Shown piece by piece: positions 12,075 to 23,479 of a DNA stretch of 64,000 bases. Under the pieces are notes generated by a model. That model searched no databases. It saw nothing but the letters and a program-made list of their open reading frames with translations, and had not been told where the DNA came from. The DNA comes from Vermamoeba vermiformis (Eukaryota > Tubulinea > Echinamoebida). How positions within the stretch are numbered: the first letter of the stretch is position 1; each line of letters opens with the position of its first letter. The translations under genes and the position numbers were made by a program. The DNA is taken from assembly GCA_045837725.1 (NCBI GenBank), contig JBEWZL010000168.1:49047-113046 (forward strand), in the 5' to 3' direction.

Positions 12075-12448
12075 TCTATTTCCTAATCCGCAGACTTCAA
12101 TTCGTGGTTTCTTGGCCACTGCTGCGAATAATTGTTGTGCAGTACAACACGAAGTTGGCGCTAGCTAAACTTGATTGCGATTAGGAATTGCGGCTAGGTG
12201 TGTTGTTCTAAACAAGAGTCTTAATTTTTTGACAAGACAAAGGACATTCGTACAGAAAGAAACTCAATCCGCTCTAATTTTATTACTTGATACTTCTATA
12301 TGAATATAAGGCCTTAGTATCGTTCATCAACGTCGAATAAGCTTGAAAAAGTTGCCGTTCAGCAGATCTATTTCTGTGTGCTGCAATCAAATTATTGTTT
12401 TTGAATAATTCGTGCACTATAATACTATATGAATACACTACTAAAGTC

Positions 12449-13429
12449 TCACTTCCATTTTCCTTCCGCGTAACAAAAGCGAAGCTGATCCAAACTCGGA
12501 ACTTGATGAAGATGCACGTTGGTCGTGCCGCAAAGAGCTAAATAGATTTTTGCCGTTGTAGAGCTTTTGTTTTTGAACAACTCACGCATTTGACCCTTGG
12601 TTAAGCCACCGTCCAGTTCTAATCTGGTAAGACAGCGATCGCATCCGAAGTACAACGGCTTTTTAACATTATCCGGAGCGAATCTAAACAATAATAAGTT
12701 GTTAATTTTTAAATACTAATAGACTAAACTATCAAGTGCCTATTTTGGATCGATTTAAAGACAGATCGAAAAAAACGAATCTCTTTAGTCTAATTTTACT
12801 CACCTCACTTTTGGATGCGTGCAAATACCTATATTCGGATCAAAGATGCGATTTCCAAATAATTGCGAGTAACGCTTCGAGAACAATTGCTTCATGAGTA
12901 CGATCAGCTCCGAGTCGCTGGCCGCTGGTAGTCTAGCTTTGTATTTTTGAATGTAAACGGCTTTCAATTCCGCTAAATTCATCTCGCTGGTGTTTTTTTG
13001 CTTCTTGCTGCCTTTGCCGCGTCGAATTGGAGGCCAGTTGAAGTCTTGCCTCAAAAGTTGCTTCCAAACTTGAACTTCGTTGTAAACAGCGTAATAATAT
13101 TTCGAAACCTATAATGCATATTCAGCTTTACAAACTAATGCAAAAGAAATGCGGATTTCGAGAGGTTTTTACAATTGCTGAATTGTTTAAAGTCGCGCAA
13201 TAATATTAATTGACGTGTATCAATGGTATATGGTACTTTGTTAGTTAATATAAATATTTATATGCGAAATTTATTGACGCCACGAATTTTAGATTTTCAA
13301 AAGTAATGTAGATCTTACCCGAAGCAGAGCAATCACCTGTTGCAAGGATAAGAAGCTAAGCAATTTTAAGTGAAGGTCATTGATACGTGTAATGCTGGTG
13401 ATTATCGCGTCTGAGAGGGTTTCTTCCAT
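12449..13429 (-). CDS. Small F-box protein C, about 216 aa
   Basis: Exons 13429-13319, 13108-12804 and 12683-12449 give 217 codons in frame. It starts MEETLSDAIITSITRINDLH, then LKLLSFLSLQQVIALLRV and VWKQLLRQDFNWPPIRRGKG. A shorter basic stretch SKKQKNTSEMN replaces the Lys/Asn run of copies A and B. The C-terminus has CDRC and GGLTKGQMRELF and is about ten residues longer than in the paralogues. Same predicted role as an SCF adaptor. It lies head to tail behind copy B and is divergent from LRR copy 3. By eye the three copies are clearly diverged at nucleotide level, so these are not very recent duplicates. Confidence 0.8.
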
Positions 13430-13766
13430 ACAACAAAGACCAAATCCGCTGCACCAAATGCACGCTTAACCTTCGTACAGCGCAGATTTGCTTACTACTT
13501 GCTTTTGATTAATGTAAGCAAGAAATGAAAACGTGGTGGATAACACACGAAACAATTCAAAAATTGGTAACGTTACCAATTTTATGTTGCAGCTGACTGA
13601 CACAAACAGCGAAAATTAATATTAATATTTATATAAATATTAATACGCTCGTTTATTTATACCATTCGTAAGCAGCAAAGGTGAAAAGCAAACCAAAGGA
13701 TCTGCCTTGAAATTCCACATCCACAGAGAAACGTCAGACACAATAATTATCAAACCACATTGTACA
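13430..13766. other. Divergent intergenic region between F-box C and LRR copy 3
   Basis: About 340 bp, AT-rich, with a stretch of alternating ATTAATATTAATATTTATAT near 13617-13640. No gene is seen. It matches in position the F-box A / LRR copy 2 divergent region. Confidence 0.5.
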
Positions 13767-15184
13767 ATGGCAAGTTTATTCAAGGAAGAAATCATTAATG
13801 TAAGTCTGTCTATTAAAATCTCGACATGTTGTAAAAAAATATTAGTTTAAAATACTAAACCGTTTCTTTTTATTATTCAGCGTATACTATAAATTTTGTG
13901 ATAGATTATAAATTAATAATAATGATTTTACTTAGATCCAGAACGTACAGGGGCTTAAAAATATCTTCCCTTCCCCAGACAGAGCTTACAATATCGACAT
14001 TAAAGTCCTACGGCTCGATTTTAATTACACCGAGAATTTTGTCAATATTTGTAAATGCTTGAAGACTTCAACAACGATCAAATCGTTATTTTTAGATTTT
14101 TGGCTGGACGAATCTGGTCTTATTTGGCTCGCCGATGGTCTTGGCTCTAACAACTCTATAACACATATTAGCTTATATATTGACAAGCCGATAGACAAAC
14201 AAGCGATTGGTACTTTCGTCGCCCTGATCCAAAACAACAGAACATTGAAAACAATTGAATTTCAATTAGAACCGAGTTCACAATTTACCAACGAACAGCT
14301 ATTAGATAGTGTTAAAGGATTAAATATACCAACGAGACATTTCAAATTATTTATTCCTAACTGTCATGACGCTATCAATACGAATCAATTTTACGACAAA
14401 ATGATAGAAGTCCTGGATGCGACAAAAATTAGCAAAATTGAATGGTACCGCAAAGTGTCGTTATTTTCTACTGCTACGATTCACAACGCATTGAATGGAT
14501 TTAAAAAATTCAGCGAGTATTTGGCGAAGAGCGAAAAAATCAAAACAATCGAAACAATGGTTTTTGTAGATGATGTGACGTTGCCATACATACAAAACTT
14601 CACATTAAATTGCAAACAATTACGAACAGTTTCTTTAAAATTTGGACCAAGCGTTCCATCCAGACTCGAAAATTTTTTGGATGCACTATCAACAAGCACC
14701 ATCAAAGATATGACAGTATGGGGACTAGGCGACGTAACATCACCATATCCGTGGCTAAATATAGCACGTGCATTAAAATCAATGCAGAAGTTGCAAGTGT
14801 TGTCTACGATTGGCGTGCAAAGAACGGCACAACAACAATTCGTCGAAATTATGAAAGAGTCAGAAGTGCTTCGAGAATTTTTATTTAGGACAACTGATTA
14901 TGCTATCACAAATGATGTAAATGCCATGTACACTGCGAAACAAAAAATTACAAAATTCACGAGCACGAGATCTGATCGCGATCTTATTCAACATTGCACG
15001 TGACACGTCATCAGTATCATCAGTGGCAACACTACCACGTGACATTTGGCCAATCATCATGTCATTTGTGCGTGTTCCAGGAGTGTCACTTGACTTTGGA
15101 CGGGTCGCTCAATCGATTTTGAAAGACAGTACTGTTAGACGTGTCATTTACAAGTCAATCAAAAAGAACAAATATTACAGTTAA
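13767..15184 (+). pseudogene. LRR protein with C-terminal F-box-like end, copy 3, one frame break
   Basis: Exon 1 (13767-13799) codes MASLFKEEIIN; exon 2 starts at 13936 (IQNVQGLKNIFPSPDRAYNI). Leucine-rich repeats run through about 330 residues (IKSLFLDFWLDESGLIWLAD, LRTVSLKFGPS). Near 14915-14930 the LRR frame loses homology, and the paralogous tail (LRNKKLQNSRARDLI, then LPRDIWPIIMSFVRVPGVSL) continues in another frame to 15184. As read, translation would stop at 15003 without the F-box-like tail. This could be a young pseudogene, a protein with recognition repeats but no tail, or a base error. The N-terminal part shows no other damage. Confidence 0.65.
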
Positions 15185-15200
15185 CATTAGTTGTGTAACA

Positions 15201-15206
15201 AATAAA
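15201..15206 (+). terminator. AATAAA polyadenylation-like signal after LRR copy 3
   Basis: AATAAA lies about 17 bp past the stop codon of copy 3. The match is to the general eukaryotic signal; its use here is inferred. Confidence 0.35.
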
Positions 15207-15469
15207 GAAATAGCTCGGATCTTCCTGATCTTTCGTCTCATTCCAACAAGTGATGATCGAGTAAACCGTGATTTAGTTCCTCAAATGGAATCGTTGTTAC
15301 AGATTACCAAATAATCAGAATTAGCGTTGTTCAAGCAATTTTTACTTTTCGAGATTTTTTTTAAATCCACATTCCTCGAAGCACCATGTTTTCGGAGCTG
15401 TCCTGTTGTGGTTAGCTGTTCCCACCACATCACTTTTCATAATTGTATATAAGTGATTATATTTGGTCA

Positions 15470-17042
15470 ATGGCGCAGCGTAAACGAGTTCGGGTAAGTT
15501 CTAAACAGATTTCAATTGCAGAAATTGCAATGCTTATTCGAAGATAATTCTCCCTGCTATAAATATTTTTAAAAAATTCTTAATAATTATTTATAACCAA
15601 TTTAATAATTTTTACTGCGTTAGGATTGGGATGCAGAATATCCGATCTCAGATGCGCCGAATGGTGCACCTGCTCTCAAAAAATTCCGATCAGAAAATTC
15701 ATCAAAAGTTATAACATCGTATTCTCTATTCTTTGCTCTGCCCTCCGAACTTCGCCACACAATTTTTAATATGCTATCACTGCGCGATCTCATTCAAGCT
15801 CAATTAGTATGCACTTCGTGGCTATCAGAATGTTGGAACTTCAGAATTACATTGGATTTTGTTAGTGACCAAATATTTCACCGAGTTTATGACGAATACA
15901 TAGAATATTTATTACGGCAGTGCAGTAAACCGAGGTGGATCGAGCTTTATTTGACAGGTAATACAGAAAAAAGTTAAAAATATTATAAATATGTCATTTA
16001 TATTATTTAAATGCCTACGAAAGTACTAACTCTTTCGTTTTAACCAGATTGTCACTCGATCACGGACAACGTTCTGATCAACTTGACAAAAGCACAAAGC
16101 CTTCAAGTTGTTAGTCTCCAAGAATGCAAAATTAGCGACATTGGACTGATGCATTTAACACACCTGCCAAAATTAGAACAGTTGAAGTTGCACGGCAGAC
16201 AAGTCACGATCGCACCCGAGAAATTATCCATATTAGGCCAACTAACAAATTTGCAAGTATTAGCCCTAGACAAATTACATACAGCTACAACGGACGAGCA
16301 TTTGGAATTTTTTTCAAAGTTGACGAGATTATTTTGGATCAGCATCGAGTCTCCATCAATTACTGGCACCGTCTTTCAATATATGTCACGCCTAACGGAA
16401 CTTAACTACTTGGACGTTGGATTTTGTGGCATTAGGGACGAAAACTTGCAATATTTGACGCATTTGACGACGTTATATTCATTATCTTTAAGCAAGAACA
16501 AAGCACTGTCCGATGACGGAATGAAATTTTTGACGAATTTGCATAATTTAGGCAGATTGGATATTAGCATGTGTTCGAATATCAATAATATGATGTTCTT
16601 ATCACACTTAACGAATTTACGAAAACTCAAACGAGAATTCGTCCCATCGACAGCGAGAGATTTCCCGACGTTGCCTATATTAGGCAGTATGAATATATTA
16701 TTGGAGTTTAATGATTATAGAGAAGATGATTCCTTGGATCTGACTCCATTGACTAATTTGGCATCGTTATCAAAACTCAAAATACAATTGCCAGAATTGG
16801 ATATTGCCATAGAGAACGATTTAAGTCAAATTTCAAAATTAACGCAATTAAGAGTGCTAGAATTGGATTTCCCGCCAACGGGGATAGCAGAAGCAGTAAT
16901 AGTCACGGATGCGTTTTTTGAAGGGCTTAATAATGCGACGCAGTTAAGAAAGTTAACGCTTACTAACGAGTGCAAATACTTTGGAAACATGCAACGATTA
17001 TTACAGCAGATGACTCACTTGCGCAAGTTGCTAATAAAATAA
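15470..17042 (+). CDS. F-box/LRR protein, conventional order, about 450 aa
   Basis: Exons 15470-15493, 15624-15957 and 16048-17042 join in frame (451 codons). A short basic start (MAQRKRVR) precedes an N-terminal F-box (LPSELRHTIFNMLSLRDLIQ, then LVCTSWLSECWN). The third exon is a regular series of leucine-rich repeats of about 24 residues, for example ISDIGLMHLTHLPKLEQLKL and LNYLDVGFCGIRDENLQYL, of the AMN1/FBXL type. The usual role is an SCF ubiquitin ligase adaptor in which the LRR arc holds the substrate. Unlike its neighbours the F-box is at the front, so this is a different lineage from the LRR/C-terminal F-box family, although it lies inside their array. Confidence 0.88.
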
Positions 17043-17259
17043 CCGTTCGTGTAATTTCATTATTTCGCAGCCGTTGTTTTAGGAGCAAGCAAGGACCCAC
17101 TCCGACCGTTGCTAAAGCAACTACTAAGAAGAAAATTGGCATATTATCTGATTCCGGTAAATTAGAATTCAGTTTTGGATCTTCAAGATCAAAATCCCTT
17201 TAAGGCTTAATTTCATCCCGAAAATTATAAAAAATTCAAATTACACGAGCAACATTAAA

Positions 17260-18669
17260 ATGGAAAGCGGTGCTAAAATGGCAGAAGTTATTGATGTAAG
17301 CGAAAATTATTTTTAATTAATTTTTAATAAATTTAAGCAATTCCGCTGCAGTAACTCGCTTGTTTAATACCGTGCAAATTTTAATAATTATTTACTACTG
17401 CAGATCAACTATCTCGATGCTCTTGCGACGATTCAACCGTTGCCCCACTGCTCCTACAACATCGATCTCCCGGTCATTGACTTGGACGACTCGTTCAACG
17501 AGAATTTTGCAAATATCTGTCATATATTGAAGACTACAACAACATTAACGGAGCTCACGATTTATTTTACGCTAGATGCGACGAATCTGAAACTGCTTAC
17601 TGCAGCTCTGACTGAAAACCAATCAATTGTGAGGTTGGTGCTCACTATAACACAACCAATCGATGCAGAAGCTATTCAGCACTTCAGTTCGGAAATGAAG
17701 CGCAACAAAGTGCTCAAACATTTTAAGATCCGAGTGACCCCAACGGAAAATCCATACCAAGAAGGAGCGATGACGCAAGTATATAGCATCATGGATAGTA
17801 TTAAGTATTTTCGCATGCCCTATTTGAAATTCACTCTGGAGTACTGCCAGTCTTGGCTGGTTATTAATACCAACGAATTTCATTTGAAGCAGATCGAGCT
17901 GTTACAGACAATGAACATAAACAAAATTGAATGGACTGATACTCGGAGTTTATTTCCTGGCAGACACCCGTTATTAGATGGAGAACAAGGCTTTGAAAAA
18001 TTCTGCGAAAGTTTGATCAAAACGGATCGGATCAAGTCATTCAACGCGCACCATTACTACTTCGATGAAATCGTATTACCACATTTAGTAAAATTTATTG
18101 CAGCCTCAAAAAATCTACGCGAGCTCTCAATCGACCTGCCTGCCGAAGCTCCATCAAAATGTCAAGATCTGCTCAACGCTCTGGCCACAAGTCAGATTAG
18201 ATTACTAGCATTGAATGGATTCACTACAATGCCAGAAACTTGGGAAAGCTTAGCGGAAGCTATAAAATCAATGAAAAATTTGACTAAATTGTGTTTACTG
18301 GGTGAACTTCGGATGGCTGAAGACGCAACACCGTTCCTTCAAATTATCAGCCAATCAGAATCATTGCGGAGTATTGAATTGAACGCTCGATATGGACAAG
18401 CGGATCTGATGAAGCAAAAAGCAAAGCTGACACAACGGAACAGAAAATTACAAAATTCACGAGTACGAACTCTGATAACGATCTTATTCAATATTGCACG
18501 TGACACGTCATCAGTGTCATCATCAACAACACTACCACGTGACATTTGGCCAATCATCATGTCATTTGTGCGTGTTCCAGGAGTGTCACTCGACTTTGGA
18601 CTGATCGCTCAATCAATTTTCAAAGACAGTACTGTTAGACGTGTCATTTACAAGTCAATCAAAGAATAA
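17260..18669 (+). CDS. LRR protein with C-terminal F-box-like end, copy 4, about 433 aa, intact
   Basis: Exon 1 (17260-17295) codes MESGAKMAEVID; exon 2 (17404-18669) is open throughout, making this the best reference for the family. The LRR body runs from about residue 30 to 345 (LTELTIYFTLDATNLKLLTA, LRELSIDLPAEAPSKCQDLL). The tail from about residue 350 reads QRNRKLQNSRVRTLI, then LPRDIWPIIMSFVRVPGVSL and DSTVRRVIYKSIKE. The last 230 bp are nearly identical to the other copies although the LRR part is strongly diverged. By analogy with F-box LRR proteins it may tether a recognised target to a Skp1/cullin complex. That role is inferred, because the motif sits at the unusual end. Confidence 0.85.
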
Positions 18670-19531
18670 ATATTCCACATTGTTGAAGGTTGACTTGTAA
18701 GTCTTGAAATTGACCGTAGCTGTTCCAGGAGTATTGTTTTGTGTAAGTAGACAAAATGTCGGATTTGAGCTCAACAGGAACACGCGTTTTTATTCATAAT
18801 AAATCTCATTCCTCTCGTCCACAAATGAGGTTGAAGTAGCGAAACTTTTGGGAGGCAGCAACTTAAATTTTTCCCGCGCAACCAGATAAGCCAAAAGAGA
18901 CGCAGGTAATTGAATTATTATTATTATAATTACTTGCAAATATATTTTAAATTATTAATCCGGGCCCGAACATCAATTAGAATAACAGATCTTAAAAATT
19001 AATTATTAATGAAAATATTTATTTGCCCGCGAATGACGCCAATAGATATCTATATTAATCAAATATATTTGTAGTATTTTTAATTCGACAAGACTGCTTG
19101 CCACAATTGGATCGCCTCTAATCCGTCGGCGCAGCAAATTCTTCGTGTGTGTTTTCACTAGACAAGGTATTAGTACGCGCTAATATGACAGGCTAAAAAT
19201 TACATCTTACTAATACTATTAGATGTAGAGCACCCTAATTTGGCCGAGCACACATGCCTCGGAGAGTTTGTTACACGCGAGATAACCAGAAGAGAAACTT
19301 CGGACCCAACATCAAGCATTAAAGCACGGTACGAGTTTATGATAGTGAGTACCTAGTACTTACTATGTATCATAGGTGACTTGCATACTGGTTCACCGAT
19401 CATTATAGAACAAGACGCCAAAGTGCACGTTCGGACCGATGGTTTTCGACATCGTGCGTTCATTTGTGATCACCTATTTTGGTCAATACGGGCATTGTTA
19501 ACACACCACAAACACAAATAATTGAACAAAC
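18670..19531. other. Intergenic, about 860 bp
   Basis: No protein-like frame longer than about 40 codons is evident on either strand. The middle is AT-rich, and a locally GC-richer part at about 19090-19300 has no recognisable content. It separates LRR copy 4 from the NTPase gene. I see no transposon ends or clear repeats. Confidence 0.5.
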
Positions 19532-21636
19532 ATGCTACAACGCGTTTTGAACCCTCGCGCTCTTTCGCAGATCCGAAAGCGATCTGCCGTGGTAACTTCC
19601 CGAATTTGCTTATTCAAACGTGGCTCAGATCGTAAGTTAATTTCTCGGATAATCAACTGTGACTCTTTTAAGAGAATAATAGCTCGTTTGTTTGGCTGGG
19701 CTCCCTTGATTTTGTCCCGATCAACGGATTTACGGTTTTTTTTTCAGGACAGAAAATATTTGCAAGACCAACTGCAATCCTAAGATCGAAATTAACGTAA
19801 GTCACGATATATTAATTTGATTATTTAACTAATAATATTGGATATTCAGGTGCCCACCGACGCTTTGTCAAACAATGGCTTTTTGCACCCAAAAATCGCT
19901 CGAGCGGCAAGGTAAGAACTAGTAAAGATGCGTACGATAATTAAACTGGGGCACAAATCATTAATAATGCTCGACTCAGGTTATCTGCAAATGGCGCCAG
20001 AAATCATGCAAGAAATTGACGACAGCATGAAGACGATTCATAGCGTCATTGCCAAGTCCAATGACATTGCAGCACAACAACAAATTATTCATGCCTTGGT
20101 CAAAAAGCCACTTCCACTGTCTAACGATGCAACAAGATGGAAACCATTCTACTTTGATGATATGATAGATAGCAACGTATACCAGTCCTTTAAATCTCTT
20201 GTGGAAAAGAGCAATCGTGTCACAGGACAACAAGCATTTCTGATTGATATAATACAAGGTAAGTTCAGCTCATTCAATGCTTCAAGATGTGCTTATGATG
20301 AAGCAGGTAGTGGATCAGGCAAATCTCACCTGGGCTTGACTTACAGCAGACATGAAGGTTGCCTTCCCATCTTGTTTACAAAGGACTGTCATTTCAATTT
20401 GATTACAATTGCAAGTGATTTTTTACAGTCAATTTACCCATCCTCTGAAGTATGGAAGAACAATGAGGTGCTGTCCTTTGCACAAGAGGAAATATTTCTC
20501 AGGCAATCTATTCAAGTGATGCAGTTAATTCCTCTTACTTTCATTCAATTTGCTGGTATCTTTCTTAGGAGTCAAAGAGGTACTTACATGTTCTAGTAGC
20601 CACTACTACAAATCCACTGATTGGCTAATTATACTGCTTTCTTAGTACCTCCACCTGAGACTGCAAATGGTGCAAAGTATGATGCTCTAGTGAGGGCAAT
20701 AACGAGTAGCTGCATCCCTGTCATTGAAAAAATGTACAAGGAGAACCTGAAACACTTCTTGGCAATTCCAGCATCCAACTACTGGCAGTTCTTTAAAGCA
20801 ATGGTTGATCTTGCAAAGGAGTTGGGCATGAAAGCTGTCTTCTATGATGAGATTGCTCCATTGCAACATTTGTTTCAAGGCAAGTTTTTGCATATTGGCA
20901 ATTTGGTACATCCAAGTTACAGGGTAAGTAATGCTAATGCAACAATGTGCTGGTACTTATATTGTAATAGCTTGAACGTTTGAAAGCTGAACGTCGACTT
21001 GCATATATGCTGCAAGTTAAACGTGATGCTGCACCTGCTGCAAAAAGTGCAACATTGAAACAGGTCACTTCTTTGCTTTACTTGCTGCATATTGCAATGG
21101 AAGATTTTGCTAGAGAAGGAGTGGCAGTAAGTTTCTCATGCAGCTCTTACTATTTGCATACTTACATCATTATGCAGCAAATTGCCACATCAACTTCGCA
21201 TTCATCCACTCGTGTACATTTTATTGAGGACTATGCTCGACAACGTTTGGTGACCAGGGACTTTGTTCTTCATGAAGAGCCTATACAACGATTAGAAAGA
21301 TTTAAAAAACTATTCAAAGAAGCATTTGGAGATGAAGTTGAAGTGATTATGGAAGAAGAAGAAAATACCAAGAAGCTACATAACCTTGCAAGCCATGCAC
21401 TGCACCTTTTTGGAGGGCTGGGAGAAATTGTGTGTCACCTTAAATGAAAACTTTTTCTAATATTTTTGCAGCTGCCCACATATCCTAATGATCTGGCCTC
21501 TTTTGTGAAAGAATATTTGACTGCTGCAGAAGCCAGAGCCAAAGCAACAGCAGGTGCTACAAATGCAGGACATCATACCTTTTCCAAACCAACAAACAAA
21601 GCAAACAAGAAGAAAATGAAAAACAAGAACAATTGA
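19532..21636 (+). CDS. P-loop NTPase with presequence-like N-terminus, about 537 aa
   Basis: Nine exons join in frame (19532-19631, 19748-19796, 19850-19911, 19980-20258, 20307-20579, 20646-20923, 20971-21126, 21178-21429, 21472-21636; 538 codons). The intron at 20259-20306 is only 48 bp, and its removal creates a perfect Walker A motif, GSGSGKS, at about residue 165. A Walker B-like AVFYDE follows in exon 6. The first 70 residues (MLQRVLNPRALSQIRKRSAV) are rich in Arg and nearly free of acids, like a mitochondrial targeting sequence. The C-terminus is Lys/Asn-rich (KANKKKMKNKNN). Layout and motif spacing recall RHS/Crinkler-type NTPases, but I cannot confirm the family. Introns of 47-66 bp in the body are shorter than in neighbours. 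An AATAAA lies at 21715. Confidence 0.7.
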
Positions 21637-21714
21637 TGTTCTGAAAACTCTTGGCAACATCAGTTTTTGCTGTCAAGCTTACAGCCACATCCACAACTCA
21701 ACAACCGTGCTTGA

Positions 21715-21720
21715 AATAAA
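21715..21720 (+). terminator. AATAAA polyadenylation-like signal after the NTPase gene
   Basis: AATAAA about 80 bp past the TGA of the NTPase gene; use is inferred. Confidence 0.3.
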
Positions 21721-21937
21721 CCTAGTATTTGCGGAACTCAAGTGACATGCCAAAGTTTTGAGGTCTGATTTTATGCGTAGAGGCAATGTCAGCCAGTCGC
21801 TAGCCCTGGTGAGTGACACGTGTCATTTTCTCGATTAAATCTTACTTTTGTTATCAAGTGGACACACAGGTCCCATATAGTATTATTGCAGTAGATTTGA
21901 ATAACCAACAGAATATACTAGGTCTGGAAGCAAAGCA

Positions 21938-23316
21938 ATGTCATTTCGAGCAATCAACGTAAGTGGCTAGTCTCTCAGATCTGAAAATGTTTTATTTCTC
22001 GTTCAAAACACTAAACTGATACTTGAACGTTGTTAAAATTACATATAATATTCTAATAAATTTCTCACAGATCGATTCGAAGGTCAGGCTTCGTCAGATC
22101 GAACTTTTGCCAGATAAATTATACAACATTTCGTTAAAAATTCTAGAGGTGGATGAAGTATTGAGGAACATATTCACTAAAATATGCACATTATTGAGGA
22201 CTACAACGGACGTTGAAACTCTCAAAATCGAGTTTTGGTTGGATGCGCCGGATCTGCTGTTACTTGGAGAAACAATGACGCATAATGAATCTGTAAAGGT
22301 CATCGACTTGCTTATTGATCAACCTATTCACTCAGAGGCATTCAAGAAATTCATAGGCTCGATCCAAGCCAACAAAACGCTCAAAAACATCAAATTCACA
22401 ATGGACGCCCATAGAGATAGTTTCATACCAATATTCGACAGCATCAAAGGACTGCAGATGCCGACAAGATATTTTACACTGGATTACCCTCGTTATTCGG
22501 TTGATTCCACAAACGAACATTATTTACAGCAGATCGAGGTCCTGAAATCAACGAACATTAACCAAATCGAGCAATTCAGCGATTTTTCGCTTTTTGAAGT
22601 TAAAGGATTGGCTGGATTTGAAGAATTTTGCGATCACGTTGGTAAACAAAACACTCTCCAATCATATAGTCCAAACGTGCTTATTGACAGCAATACATTA
22701 CCGCCTTTAGCAAGATTAGTTTCAAAGTGTAAATCCTTACGCGAACTTCATATTCAATTCGACAATGTGACACCTGAAATCTTTCAATCACTGTTGGATG
22801 TGCTGATCGAACAGTAACATAAGAAAATTAACGTTAATGGGAGGCTTTGATGGACGCACAAACCAAGATCAGATTGCACAATGGACTAAAGTCGCATATG
22901 CAACAAGATTAATGAAAAAATTGACTAATTTATCTGTGCGTGGCACGCTGGACTTGGATGCAACACTTTTTTTTTCAGAATCAATGCGCAAATTTACAAT
23001 GGTCTTCGGAATGGAGTCTGCCAATGCCGCAAGTATGAAGAAGATGATAATACAAAACATCAAGTTACAAAATGAACATGTACGAACAATCATTACGATC
23101 GCATTCAATATTGCACGCAATATTTTATCAGCGCCATCGCACAAAATTATTCCGCTCGATGTGTGGGGCAATATCATGTCATTTGTGCGTGTTCCAGGAG
23201 TGTCACTTGACTTTGGACTGATCGCTCAATCGATTTTCAAAGACAGCACTGTTAGACGTGTCATTTACAAGTCTGTCAAATCAGCTTTAAGTAAAGTAAA
23301 TAAACCTAAGAATTGA
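21938..23316 (+). pseudogene. LRR protein with C-terminal F-box-like end, copy 5, one frame break
   Basis: Exon 1 (21938-21958) codes MSFRAIN; exon 2 starts at 22071 (IDSKVRLRQIELLPDKLYNI). Leucine-rich repeats resemble copy 4 (VETLKIEFWLDAPDLLLLGE). Near 22812 the frame ends at LLDVLIEQ; the expected continuation NIRKLTLMGGFDG follows in another frame and runs to 23316, ending LPxDVW-like (PLDVWGNIMSFVRVPGVSL). The tail upstream of 23170 is the most diverged of the five copies, while the final 110 bp equal the others almost base for base. Either a recently broken gene or a base error. The C-terminus carries an extra KSALSKVNKPKN extension. Confidence 0.65.
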
Positions 23317-23479
23317 AAGCAATACAAAATCAAAACAGATCAACGATTTACAGTTAGAGCGGCCAAACAGACTGTAGTCCGAGGTGCTTTGTGATTGATT
23401 ACGTAATTACCAATAAACTCTGATTTTAGTAAAGAGGCTTAAGATTTATTCGAGCAGAAGGAAGACTTGATTAGTGTCA

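Noticed and set aside
6926-18669. LRR genes as NLR-type receptors with an NTPase domain
   Set aside because: No P-loop or NACHT segment occurs in these proteins; the short first exon leads directly into repeats.
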